A stretch of 64,000 nt of DNA. It comes from UBA4416 sp038327195 (GTDB taxonomy: Bacteria > Bacteroidota > Bacteroidia > B-17B0 > Aurantibacillaceae). The notes under the pieces were generated by a model that made no database searches, was not told the origin of the DNA, and saw only the letters and a list, made by a program, of their open reading frames with translations. Shown here one piece after another: positions 23,738 through 31,835 of the stretch. The position numbers were made by a program, and so were the translations under genes. The DNA is taken from the NCBI GenBank assembly GCA_038327195.1, contig JBBQKU010000001.1, forward strand, positions 62,001-126,000, written 5' to 3'. Within the stretch, counting starts at the first letter, position 1, and every line of letters begins with the position of its first letter.

Positions 23738-25477
23738 TTGCATTTTTTAAAAGGTTTATATTTTAATAGTGGTTTGCTTTTGCTTTTGGCTTTAGTTAAT
23801 TTTCAATGTTCAAATTCTAAAAAAGTTTCTTCTACTCAATCAACAAAAAACAATTCAGTTGATCCTTCAAAATTTTCCTATTATTTTATTGAAGGATGTA
23901 AAGAACGTATGAAAGGAAATTTTGAACTCGCTGAAAAATTATTTATCGAGTGTTTTAAAATTGATCCAAATTCGGCAGCTGTAAAGTATGAAATAGCCAA
24001 TATCAAAAAATATAATGGGCAACACGATATTGCTTTAAAATACAGTAAAGAATGCGCTTCTCAAGATCCTAAAAACGAATGGTATCAATTGTTATATATT
24101 GAGTGCTTGCATAATACTCGTCAATACGCATTAGCAGCAGATGCATACGCTAAACTTGTAAAGAGTTTCCCTAATCGACCAGAATTTTACGAAGGTTTAG
24201 CTGCTGAATATATGTATGCTCAAAATTTTGACAAGTCTTTTAAAACATACGAAGAGCTTGAATCTAAATTTGGTCCAAACGAAGCTTTCAGTATAAATAA
24301 AATTAAAATTTTAAAAACATTAAATAAAAAAGCTGAGGCAGAAACTGAACTAAAAAAATTAATAAAATTAAATCCTGCAGAAATTAAATATTACACTTAT
24401 TTAGCAGAATTTTACCAAGAGACAAATCAAAACGAAAAGGCTAAAAGTGTATATGAAGATGCTTTAAAAATTGATCCAAATAATCCGATGCTGCATTTGG
24501 CATTAGCTGATTTTTACAAACTCAGTAATGACAAAGAAAATTTTTATAAAGAAATTAAAATTGCTTTTTCAAATGAAGATTTAGATATTGAAACAAAGAG
24601 AAAAATATTAGGTTCCTATTACCAATTGTCAGAAGAAAATCCCACATTTCAAAAAGAAGCTGATGAGTTAATTGAAATTATGCTTCGGTTACATCCTAAA
24701 GCATCTGAGTCGCATTCACTTAAAGCTGATTTTTTATATCGTGATAAAAAAATAAAAGAAGCAAGAGATGAATATGAAATTGCAGTTTTGTTAGATAAAG
24801 ATAAATTTATTAATTGGAATCAATTGATGTATTTAGAGTCTGAATTAAATGAAAATAAAAAATTAGAAGAGCATAGTTTTGAAGCTATGGATTTATTTCC
24901 AAATCAACCATCGCCTTTCTTTTTTAATGGCATAGCAAATATTCAATTACACAATTATCAAAAAGCTGTTGAATCATTAAACACTGGCGTTGAATTTGTT
25001 TACAATGATAAACCCTTATTAATTCAGTTTTATTATAATATGGGTGATGCTTACAATTATTTGAAAGAATATGAAAAATCTGATAAAGCATTTGATGATG
25101 CTTTAAAAATTGATCCAGATAATTCATATGTGTTAAATAATTATGCTTATTATTTATCGGTAAGAAAAAAGAATTTAGAGAAAGCAGAAAAATATTCGAG
25201 AAGAAGTAATGAAATTGCTCCAAATAATAGGTCTTACATTGATACTTATGGTTGGATTTTATATCAATTAGGGAAATATAAAGAAGCAGAAGAATGGTTA
25301 GGTAGAGCAGCAAAAATGGGTGTAAAAAACTCAGTGATTTTAGAACATTATGGCGATGTGCTTTTTAAGTTGAATAAAATTGAAGAGGCTTTGTATTATT
25401 GGAAAGAGGCAAAAATGAATGGAAAAGACTCTGAACTTTTAGATAAAAAAATAACAGACAAGAAATTATATGAATAA
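23738..25477 (+). CDS. TPR-repeat lipoprotein
   Basis: 579 residues, starting at TTG 23738 eight bases after the previous stop. No ATG is placed to give a signal peptide, while this start gives a hydrophobic segment ending in a lipobox-like VNFQC. The rest is a chain of tetratricopeptide repeats, for example FELAEKLFIECFKIDPNSAA, AKSVYEDALKIDPNNPMLHL and SDKAFDDALKIDPDNSYVLN. It is likely a periplasmic scaffold anchored by lipid. It overlaps the next (DUF4292) gene by eight bases, so the two are made together; this pair followed by an EnvC-like gene suggests an envelope assembly function. Confidence 0.85.
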   Translation: MHFLKGLYFNSGLLLLLALVNFQCSNSKKVSSTQSTKNNSVDPSKFSYYFIEGCKERMKGNFELAEKLFIECFKIDPNSAAVKYEIANIKKYNGQHDIALKYSKECASQDPKNEWYQLLYIECLHNTRQYALAADAYAKLVKSFPNRPEFYEGLAAEYMYAQNFDKSFKTYEELESKFGPNEAFSINKIKILKTLNKKAEAETELKKLIKLNPAEIKYYTYLAEFYQETNQNEKAKSVYEDALKIDPNNPMLHLALADFYKLSNDKENFYKEIKIAFSNEDLDIETKRKILGSYYQLSEENPTFQKEADELIEIMLRLHPKASESHSLKADFLYRDKKIKEARDEYEIAVLLDKDKFINWNQLMYLESELNENKKLEEHSFEAMDLFPNQPSPFFFNGIANIQLHNYQKAVESLNTGVEFVYNDKPLLIQFYYNMGDAYNYLKEYEKSDKAFDDALKIDPDNSYVLNNYAYYLSVRKKNLEKAEKYSRRSNEIAPNNRSYIDTYGWILYQLGKYKEAEEWLGRAAKMGVKNSVILEHYGDVLFKLNKIEEALYYWKEAKMNGKDSELLDKKITDKKLYE

Positions 25478-26360
25478 GAATTTGAGTTTTAAATCTGTTA
25501 TTTTAATCATCAGTTTAATTGTGCTGTTTGTAGAATCATGTAAAACAAAAAAACATACTCAAGTAACTACTGATAATCAAATTACAGATACTCTTCAGGA
25601 TAAATGTCGCCTTCAATTTAAGACTGCTAAAAATTTAACTAGACATATTAAAGATAATGAATTGAAGTTTGATTGGATAAGTGCTAAAGCTGATGTAGAA
25701 GTTGATATTGATGGTGACGACAATAAGTTGGACGTAAAGGTTAGAGGAAGAAAAGATAGTGCTATTTGGATTTCTATACAAGCTGTTGGATTAATAGATA
25801 TTGCAAAGTTGCTTATAACGCGCGACTCTGTAAAAATGGTTGTTTATGTTAAAAAGCAATATTTTAGAGGTGATTTTAATTATATCAACGAAATACTGAA
25901 TGCAGATTTAGATTTTGATATGTTACAAGCCGCTTTATTTGGAAACAGTGCAGATTTTTATGAAGATGATAATAAATTGAATCCTGTAATTGATAGAGAA
26001 AATTGCCATTATTTGTTAAGTACCGAACGAAAAAAGAAATTAAGGCGTATAAAATCAGGTCAGGATAGCTTAAAACGTTCTTTACAAACGATGACGTTAA
26101 TGAACGAAACGTATAAGATTATTAATAACCATTTTGAGGATGTTGCAACAAATAGAATTTTTAATGCTAAATACGATAAATTTTTGGCAAAAGACTCAGT
26201 TTTTGCACCACACGATGTTAATATTGAGATAAAGGCAGAGAAGAAAATAACCCTAAAAATTAACTATGTTCGCATAGAGATAAATCAACCGCAAAAACTC
26301 CCATTTACAATACCGAAAAATTATGATCCAATTCCTATTAAAAAAGATAAACCTCAGTAA
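25470..26360 (+). CDS. DUF4292-family lipoprotein
   Basis: 296 residues. The signal peptide ends in a lipobox (VLFVESC-KTKK). The mature part has the DUF4292 pattern of Bacteroidota lipoproteins: FDWISAKADVEVDIDGD, VKVRGRKDSAIWISIQAVGL, ARLLITRDSV-type text (here AKLLITRDSVKMV) and KQYFRGDFNYINEILN. The family is thought to have a LolA/LolB-like fold, which would fit lipoprotein or glycolipid handling; that is inference. Translationally coupled to the TPR gene (8-base overlap) and overlapping the EnvC-like gene by 38 bases. Confidence 0.87.
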   Translation: MNKNLSFKSVILIISLIVLFVESCKTKKHTQVTTDNQITDTLQDKCRLQFKTAKNLTRHIKDNELKFDWISAKADVEVDIDGDDNKLDVKVRGRKDSAIWISIQAVGLIDIAKLLITRDSVKMVVYVKKQYFRGDFNYINEILNADLDFDMLQAALFGNSADFYEDDNKLNPVIDRENCHYLLSTERKKKLRRIKSGQDSLKRSLQTMTLMNETYKIINNHFEDVATNRIFNAKYDKFLAKDSVFAPHDVNIEIKAEKKITLKINYVRIEINQPQKLPFTIPKNYDPIPIKKDKPQ

Positions 26361-27669
26361 AGTAATTTACTTCATTTTCTTTTTTATTGGATTACAATCA
26401 AGTTTTATTGCACAAACTAAGGCTCAACTACAATCACAAAAAGATTTACAGAATAAAAAAAATAAGTTGAATGATGACATCAAACAACTTAACTCTCAAT
26501 TGAGCCAAACTAAGGCTAGTAAAAAATCGCAAATAAACACCATTGTTGTAATAAACACGAAGTTAAAAATGCGCGAAGAACTTATTGGAACTATTAATGC
26601 GCAGTTATCTCAAATAAACGGGAGTATTAAACAAAATGTAACAGAAATAAATACATTAAAGAGTAATTTAAATACTTTAAAATCAGAATATGCAAAAATG
26701 ATATATTTTGCACAACGTAATCAAGATTCGTATACTAAAATAATGTTTTTGTTTTCTTCTGGAAATTTTAATCAAGCATATATGCGAATTAAATATTTTC
26801 AGCAATACGCTACTTTTCGCAAAAAACAAGCGTTAGAGATTGTAGCAACTCAAAATGTAATTACTGGAAAACTAAATGAGTTAGAAGAACAACGACATGA
26901 AAAAAATGTGTTATTAGGAAATGAGAAAGAGCAAAAACAACAACTAGATGGTGAAAAACAACAACAAGAAATTGTTTTGAGCGAATTACAGCAACAGGAA
27001 AAAGAATTAAAAACGGAGTTAGAAAAGAAGAAACGGGATGCAGAGAATTTGCAAATTGCTATTCGAAAATTAATTGAAGCTGAAATAAAACGTAAACTAG
27101 ATGAGTCAGCTAAAATTGCAAATGATAAAGCAAACAAACTTGCCAAAAATGAAAAAAATAAAAATGAGATTAAAGAAATAAAAAATAAAAATGAAGCGAA
27201 AAACCCAACTGTAAAAACATACGCACCCGAACTTACTGCAGAGGCTGAAGCTTTAGGTGCAGATTTTTCAAGCAGTAGAGGTAAATTGCCTTGGCCTGTT
27301 GCTAAAGGTGTTATTTGCCAAGGTTATGGCGAATATGAGCATCCTGCAATTAAAGGTTTTATAATGAATAACAATGGTGTTGAGATTTGTGCTAATAAAG
27401 GGTCGCAGGCAAGAGCTATATTTGGAGGCGAAGTAACAAGTATCGCAATTTCTCCGACTGGAGGAAAATTAATTATAATAAGGCATGGCGAATATTTAAG
27501 TGTTTATATGAACATAGGAGATGTGTTTGTGAAACAAGGTGATAAAGTTGCGATCAAACAAGCAATTGGAACTATTCAAGACGAGGATGGTAAAACAAGT
27601 GTAAATTTACAAATCTGGAAAGGTCAAAAAACGATGGATCCAAGTGGTTGGCTTTATAATGGACGTTAA
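26323..27669 (+). CDS. EnvC-like murein hydrolase activator (M23 peptidase family)
   Basis: 448 residues. A signal peptide (start MIQFLLKK, ending FIAQ) is followed by a long coiled coil (~30-290, with runs such as QQLDGEKQQQEIVLSELQQQ) and a C-terminal LytM/M23 domain (~320-448: KGVICQGYGEYEHPAIKGF, ARAIFGGEVTSIA, IIIRHGEYLSVYMN). The canonical zinc ligands of M23 peptidases (HxxxD and HxH) are missing: the H-x-H position reads MNIGDV. This points to a non-catalytic EnvC/NlpD-type activator of cell-wall amidases rather than a peptidase. The ATG is well inside the upstream gene. Confidence 0.85.
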   Translation: MIQFLLKKINLSKVIYFIFFFIGLQSSFIAQTKAQLQSQKDLQNKKNKLNDDIKQLNSQLSQTKASKKSQINTIVVINTKLKMREELIGTINAQLSQINGSIKQNVTEINTLKSNLNTLKSEYAKMIYFAQRNQDSYTKIMFLFSSGNFNQAYMRIKYFQQYATFRKKQALEIVATQNVITGKLNELEEQRHEKNVLLGNEKEQKQQLDGEKQQQEIVLSELQQQEKELKTELEKKKRDAENLQIAIRKLIEAEIKRKLDESAKIANDKANKLAKNEKNKNEIKEIKNKNEAKNPTVKTYAPELTAEAEALGADFSSSRGKLPWPVAKGVICQGYGEYEHPAIKGFIMNNNGVEICANKGSQARAIFGGEVTSIAISPTGGKLIIIRHGEYLSVYMNIGDVFVKQGDKVAIKQAIGTIQDEDGKTSVNLQIWKGQKTMDPSGWLYNGR

Positions 27670-27679
27670 AAATAAAAAT

Positions 27680-28963
27680 ATGAAAAAAATATTCCTGCTA
27701 TTAATTGTATTTTCTATACAGTGCGTTGCGCAAAACAAAAAACACATTTTATTAATGAATGGTGTTGCTCATTTAGGGACAGGTGATGTACTTGAGAATA
27801 GTTATATCGCCATTAATGATGGAAAAATTGAGTTAGTTGCTGATGCTCGACTAACAAAAATTGATATTTCGAAGTTTGACACGACCATTAATTTATTTGG
27901 AAAGCATATTTACCCAGGTTTAATTGCTCCAAATTGTATAATTGGGTTGCAAGAAGCAGAATCAATTAGAGCAACTAGTGATTATGCTGAAGTAGGTGAA
28001 TATAACCCACACATTAGAAGTTTAATTGCATATAACACAGATAGCAAAATATTACAAACTGTAAAAGCAAATGGAGTATTATATGTGCAGGCAACTCCAC
28101 GTGATGGAGTTTTAAGTGGAACATCCTCTGTTTTAGCAACTGATGGTTGGAATTGGGAAGATGCTGTAATTAAAGCTGATGATGGTATACATTTAAATTT
28201 CCCAAAATCTATTCAAAAAAATGGTTGGTGGGCTGAGCCTTTGCCTTCTGATAAAAACAATAAGTATAATGACGAATTGAAATCATTAAAAACTTTTTTT
28301 GAAAATGCATTAGCTTATAATAACACTGCAATACCAATTGAAAATAATTTGCGCTATGAAGCTATGAAAGGTATATTTAATGGTAGTAAGGCATTATACA
28401 TACATACAGATTACGTGAAAGATATTATTACAGCAGTTAACTTTAGCAAGCAATTTAATATTAAAAAGATGGTTATAGTTGGTGGAAAAGATAGTTATAA
28501 AGTTACATCGTTACTTCATCAAAATAATATTGCAGTCATGTTAAATCGTTTGCACGATTTGCCTGATTTACCAGAAGCAGAAACTGATTTGGGATATAAA
28601 CTCCCATATCTATTACAAAAAGATTCCGTTTTATTTTGTTTACAAAACCAAGGCGATATGGAAGCGATGAATGCTCGTAATATCGCATTTTTAGCTGGAA
28701 CAGCTGCTGCTTACGGTTTAACAAAAGAACAAGCCTTACAAAGTATTACCTTAAATAGTGCTAAAATTTTAGGAATTGATAAATTAATTGGAAGTATTGA
28801 GATAGGTAAAATAGCTTCTATTATTGTTTCTGATGGTGATGTATTAGATATGAAGACGAATAATATTATTTTAGCTTATATTAACGGTAGACAAATTAAA
28901 TTATCTAATTTCCAAAACGACTTGTATAAAAAGTATTCTGATAAATTTGGTGTTAAAGAATAA
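27680..28963 (+). CDS. Exported amidohydrolase-family protein, probably inactive
   Basis: 427 residues. An ATG at 27680 gives a clean signal peptide (MKKIFLLLIVFSIQCVAQ); the longer frame from 27644 adds 12 residues and is not needed. The fold is amidohydrolase-like: composite beta domain (LLMNGVAHLGTGDVLENSYI, GKHIYPGLIAPNCIIGL) and the family's C-terminal GLTKEQALQSITLNSAKILG with IGSIEIGKIASIIVSDGD. The HxH metal motif normally after PGLID is replaced by PGLIAPNCIIG, so the usual binuclear metal centre cannot form. Related metal-less proteins occur in Bacteroidota paired with an intact one. Role unknown. Confidence 0.8.
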   Translation: MKKIFLLLIVFSIQCVAQNKKHILLMNGVAHLGTGDVLENSYIAINDGKIELVADARLTKIDISKFDTTINLFGKHIYPGLIAPNCIIGLQEAESIRATSDYAEVGEYNPHIRSLIAYNTDSKILQTVKANGVLYVQATPRDGVLSGTSSVLATDGWNWEDAVIKADDGIHLNFPKSIQKNGWWAEPLPSDKNNKYNDELKSLKTFFENALAYNNTAIPIENNLRYEAMKGIFNGSKALYIHTDYVKDIITAVNFSKQFNIKKMVIVGGKDSYKVTSLLHQNNIAVMLNRLHDLPDLPEAETDLGYKLPYLLQKDSVLFCLQNQGDMEAMNARNIAFLAGTAAAYGLTKEQALQSITLNSAKILGIDKLIGSIEIGKIASIIVSDGDVLDMKTNNIILAYINGRQIKLSNFQNDLYKKYSDKFGVKE

Positions 28964-28982
28964 TCAATCAAATTAAATCAAA

Positions 28983-30611
28983 ATGTCAGACTTTACTATA
29001 AAATCAAATTTGGTTGATGTTGTTGCAAAAGAAATTTACGCGGCAGAAATAAATATAGTAAATAATAAAATTTCGTCAATAAAAAAAACTAACGAGATTT
29101 ATTCAACTTTTGTATTGCCTGGTTTTATTGATTCTCATGTTCACATTGAAAGTAGTATGCTTGTGCCTTCGGAGTTTGCTAAAATTGCTGTTAAGCACGG
29201 AACAGTCGGCACTATTTCTGATCCTCACGAAATTGCTAATGTTTTAGGTATTGCAGGTGTTGATTATATGATCGACAATGCTAAGCAAGTTCCGTTTCAT
29301 TTTTATTTTGGAGCGCCGTCGTGTGTTCCAGCAACGGAGTTTGAAACATCAGGTGCAACAATTGATTCCATTGGTATTGATGCATTGTTGTCGAAGCCTG
29401 AAATTGTTTATTTGGCAGAGATGATGAACTTTCCGGGAGTGATTTATAAAAATAAAGAAGTTCTTAAGAAAATAGCTTACGCCAAAAAACATAAAAAGCC
29501 TATTGATGGACACGCACCTGGTTTAATGGGTGATGATATGAAAGTATATTTTGATGCAGGAATATCAACGGATCATGAATGTTTTAAATATGATGAGGCG
29601 CTACAAAAATTAGAACATGGCGTAAATATATTAATCCGCGAAGGAAGTGCTGCAAAAAACTTTGATGTTCTAATTCCATTAATAGAAAAATTTCCAAAGC
29701 AAATTATGTTTTGTTGTGATGATGCGCATCCCGATAATTTACTAGAAGGCCACATCAATAAACATGTGAAAAAATCAATTGCATTAGGCTATAATTTATT
29801 TGATGTATTGCGAGCATCTTCCTATAACACTATAAAACATTATAATTTACCAATAGGCATGCTTCAACTGGGCGATGTGGCTGATTTTATTGAGGTGGAT
29901 AATCTGAAAGATTTTGATGTTTTAAAAACATATATTAAAGGAAATTTAGTTTGTGAAAACAATCAATCCTTTATAAAATCGGTAAAAACTCAAACCGTAA
30001 ATAATTTTAATTGTAGTTTAAAAAGTAATTCTGATTTTATTATTAAATCTACTGGGAATAAAATTCGTGTTATTGAAGTATTAGATGGACAATTAATAAC
30101 GAACGAAATTGAAAGTGATGTTTCAAAAGCAAATGATTTAGCTGAATCGGATATTAAAAATGATATTTTGAAAATTGCAGTTATTAATCGGTATTATGAT
30201 GCGCCTGTTTCCGTTGCGTTTATTAAAAATGTAGGTTTAAAAAGTGGAGCAATTGCAAGTTGTGTAGCTCATGATTGCCACAATATAGTTGTTGTTGGAA
30301 CAAATGATGATGATATGTGTAGAGCAGTTAATTTAATTATAAAAGCAAAAGGTGGAATTTCATTAGCAAATAATACTGAGGAACTCGTATTAGAATTACC
30401 TATTGCTGGCATTATGAGTCATAATAGTGCTGAAGAAGTTGCGCAAGCTTATATAATGTTAGATAGACGAGCGAAAGAATTAGGTAGTAAGTTACGTGCA
30501 CCTTATATGAGTTTATCGTTTATGGCCTTACTAGTTATTCCAAATTTAAAGCTCAGTGATAAAGGATTATTTAATGGTAAAACTTTTCAGTTTACGGATG
30601 TTTTTATTTAA
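28983..30611 (+). CDS. ade: Adenine deaminase
   Basis: 542 residues. It hydrolyses adenine to hypoxanthine and ammonia for purine salvage. The full amidohydrolase metal motif is present in LPGFIDSHVHIESSML, with SDPHEIANVLG, the GHAPGL histidine, STDHECF and the Asp in CDDAHPDNL. The C-terminal adenine-deaminase domain is also present (SVAFIKNVGLKSGAIASCVA, VGTNDDDMCRAVN, GGISLANN). Normal length for the family. It lies 19 bases after the metal-less amidohydrolase and 5 bases before the aminotransferase gene, so the three are likely one transcript. Confidence 0.94.
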   Translation: MSDFTIKSNLVDVVAKEIYAAEINIVNNKISSIKKTNEIYSTFVLPGFIDSHVHIESSMLVPSEFAKIAVKHGTVGTISDPHEIANVLGIAGVDYMIDNAKQVPFHFYFGAPSCVPATEFETSGATIDSIGIDALLSKPEIVYLAEMMNFPGVIYKNKEVLKKIAYAKKHKKPIDGHAPGLMGDDMKVYFDAGISTDHECFKYDEALQKLEHGVNILIREGSAAKNFDVLIPLIEKFPKQIMFCCDDAHPDNLLEGHINKHVKKSIALGYNLFDVLRASSYNTIKHYNLPIGMLQLGDVADFIEVDNLKDFDVLKTYIKGNLVCENNQSFIKSVKTQTVNNFNCSLKSNSDFIIKSTGNKIRVIEVLDGQLITNEIESDVSKANDLAESDIKNDILKIAVINRYYDAPVSVAFIKNVGLKSGAIASCVAHDCHNIVVVGTNDDDMCRAVNLIIKAKGGISLANNTEELVLELPIAGIMSHNSAEEVAQAYIMLDRRAKELGSKLRAPYMSLSFMALLVIPNLKLSDKGLFNGKTFQFTDVFI

Positions 30612-30616
30612 GAATT

Positions 30617-31822
30617 ATGCAAATCTCTAACCGACAATTATTTTTAAATCATATTGCGCAAGTTTCACCAAAACCCATGGATCTTGAAATTAGCCATGCT
30701 AAGGGAATTTATTTATACGATGTAAATGAAAAATCTTATATCGATTTTATTTCTGGAATTTCCGTAAGTAATGTTGGGCATTGTCATCCAACTGTTGTTA
30801 AAGCAATTCAAGAGCAAGCAGAAAAATATATGCACTTAATGGTGTATGGCGAATATATTCAATCTCCACAAATACAATTAGCAAAAGCCTTAACAGACTT
30901 ATTACCAAAAAATTTAAATTCTATTTTCTATACCAATTCGGGAACAGAAGCAACTGAAGGTGCATTAAAATTAGCGAAACGCGTAACTGGTAAAACAGAA
31001 ATTATTTGTTTTACAAACTCCTATCATGGCAGTACACATGGCGCATTAAGTGTAATGGGGAACGAAGAATTTAAACAGGCATTTCGTCCGTTACTACCCG
31101 ATGTAAAAATTATACCATATAATAATATTGAGCAAGTTAGAAAAAACATTACATCAAAAACTGCTTGTGTTATTTTAGAACCTGTGCAAAGTGAAACAGG
31201 ATATACGATTGCAACCAACGAATTTTTAAAAGCTATTCGCGAAAAATGTGATGAGCACTGCGCATTATTAATTTTTGATGAAATACAAAATGGTTTTGGA
31301 AGAAGTGGAACGTTATTCGCGTTTGAACAAACTGGAGTTACTCCAGATATTTTGTTGTTAGCAAAAGGAATGGGAGGAGGAATGCCAATTGGTTGTTTTG
31401 TAAGTTCTCAAAAATTATTAAATGAGTTTACCTATAATCCTGTTTTAGGAAACATTAATACCTTTGGTGGAAATGCAGTTTGTTGTGCTGCATCATTGGC
31501 TTGTTTACAAATAATTATAAATGAAAAGTTAGTTGATGGAATAGAAAAAAAATCAAACTTAATTCGTTCACTTTTAAAACACCAAGCTATAAAATCCATT
31601 AAAGGAAAAGGTTTAATGATGTCCTTAGAATTTGAAAATACAGATTTGAATTTTAAAATTATAGAAACTTGTATTAAAAATGGATTAATTGTAGACTGGT
31701 TTTTATTTAATACCTATTCAATGCGTATTACGCCACCCTTAGTAATAACTGAAGAGGAAATAAAAACGGCTTGCACCATTATTTTAAAATCTATTGATGA
31801 GGCTCTTATTGCTCATCAATAG
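30617..31822 (+). CDS. PLP-dependent class III aminotransferase
   Basis: 401 residues. Fold type I transaminase of the acetylornithine/ornithine/4-aminobutyrate group. Seen: the N-terminal YLYDVNEKSYIDFISGISVS, the GTEATEGALKLAKR phosphate-binding region, SYHGSTHGALS, the Asp-containing LLIFDEIQNGFGRSG and the Lys-containing LLAKGMGGGMPIG. Substrate cannot be fixed from sequence; acetylornithine transaminase is possible but no arginine genes are adjacent. Ends 13 bases before the convergent carB stop, and no terminator is seen between them. Confidence 0.9.
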   Translation: MQISNRQLFLNHIAQVSPKPMDLEISHAKGIYLYDVNEKSYIDFISGISVSNVGHCHPTVVKAIQEQAEKYMHLMVYGEYIQSPQIQLAKALTDLLPKNLNSIFYTNSGTEATEGALKLAKRVTGKTEIICFTNSYHGSTHGALSVMGNEEFKQAFRPLLPDVKIIPYNNIEQVRKNITSKTACVILEPVQSETGYTIATNEFLKAIREKCDEHCALLIFDEIQNGFGRSGTLFAFEQTGVTPDILLLAKGMGGGMPIGCFVSSQKLLNEFTYNPVLGNINTFGGNAVCCAASLACLQIIINEKLVDGIEKKSNLIRSLLKHQAIKSIKGKGLMMSLEFENTDLNFKIIETCIKNGLIVDWFLFNTYSMRITPPLVITEEEIKTACTIILKSIDEALIAHQ

Positions 31823-31835
31823 ATTTAGATTAAAA

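Noticed and set aside
24924..25313. 129-codon frame opposite the TPR lipoprotein gene.
   Set aside because: It is an antisense reading of TPR codons, with low-complexity Leu/His/Tyr composition and no start context or homology pattern.
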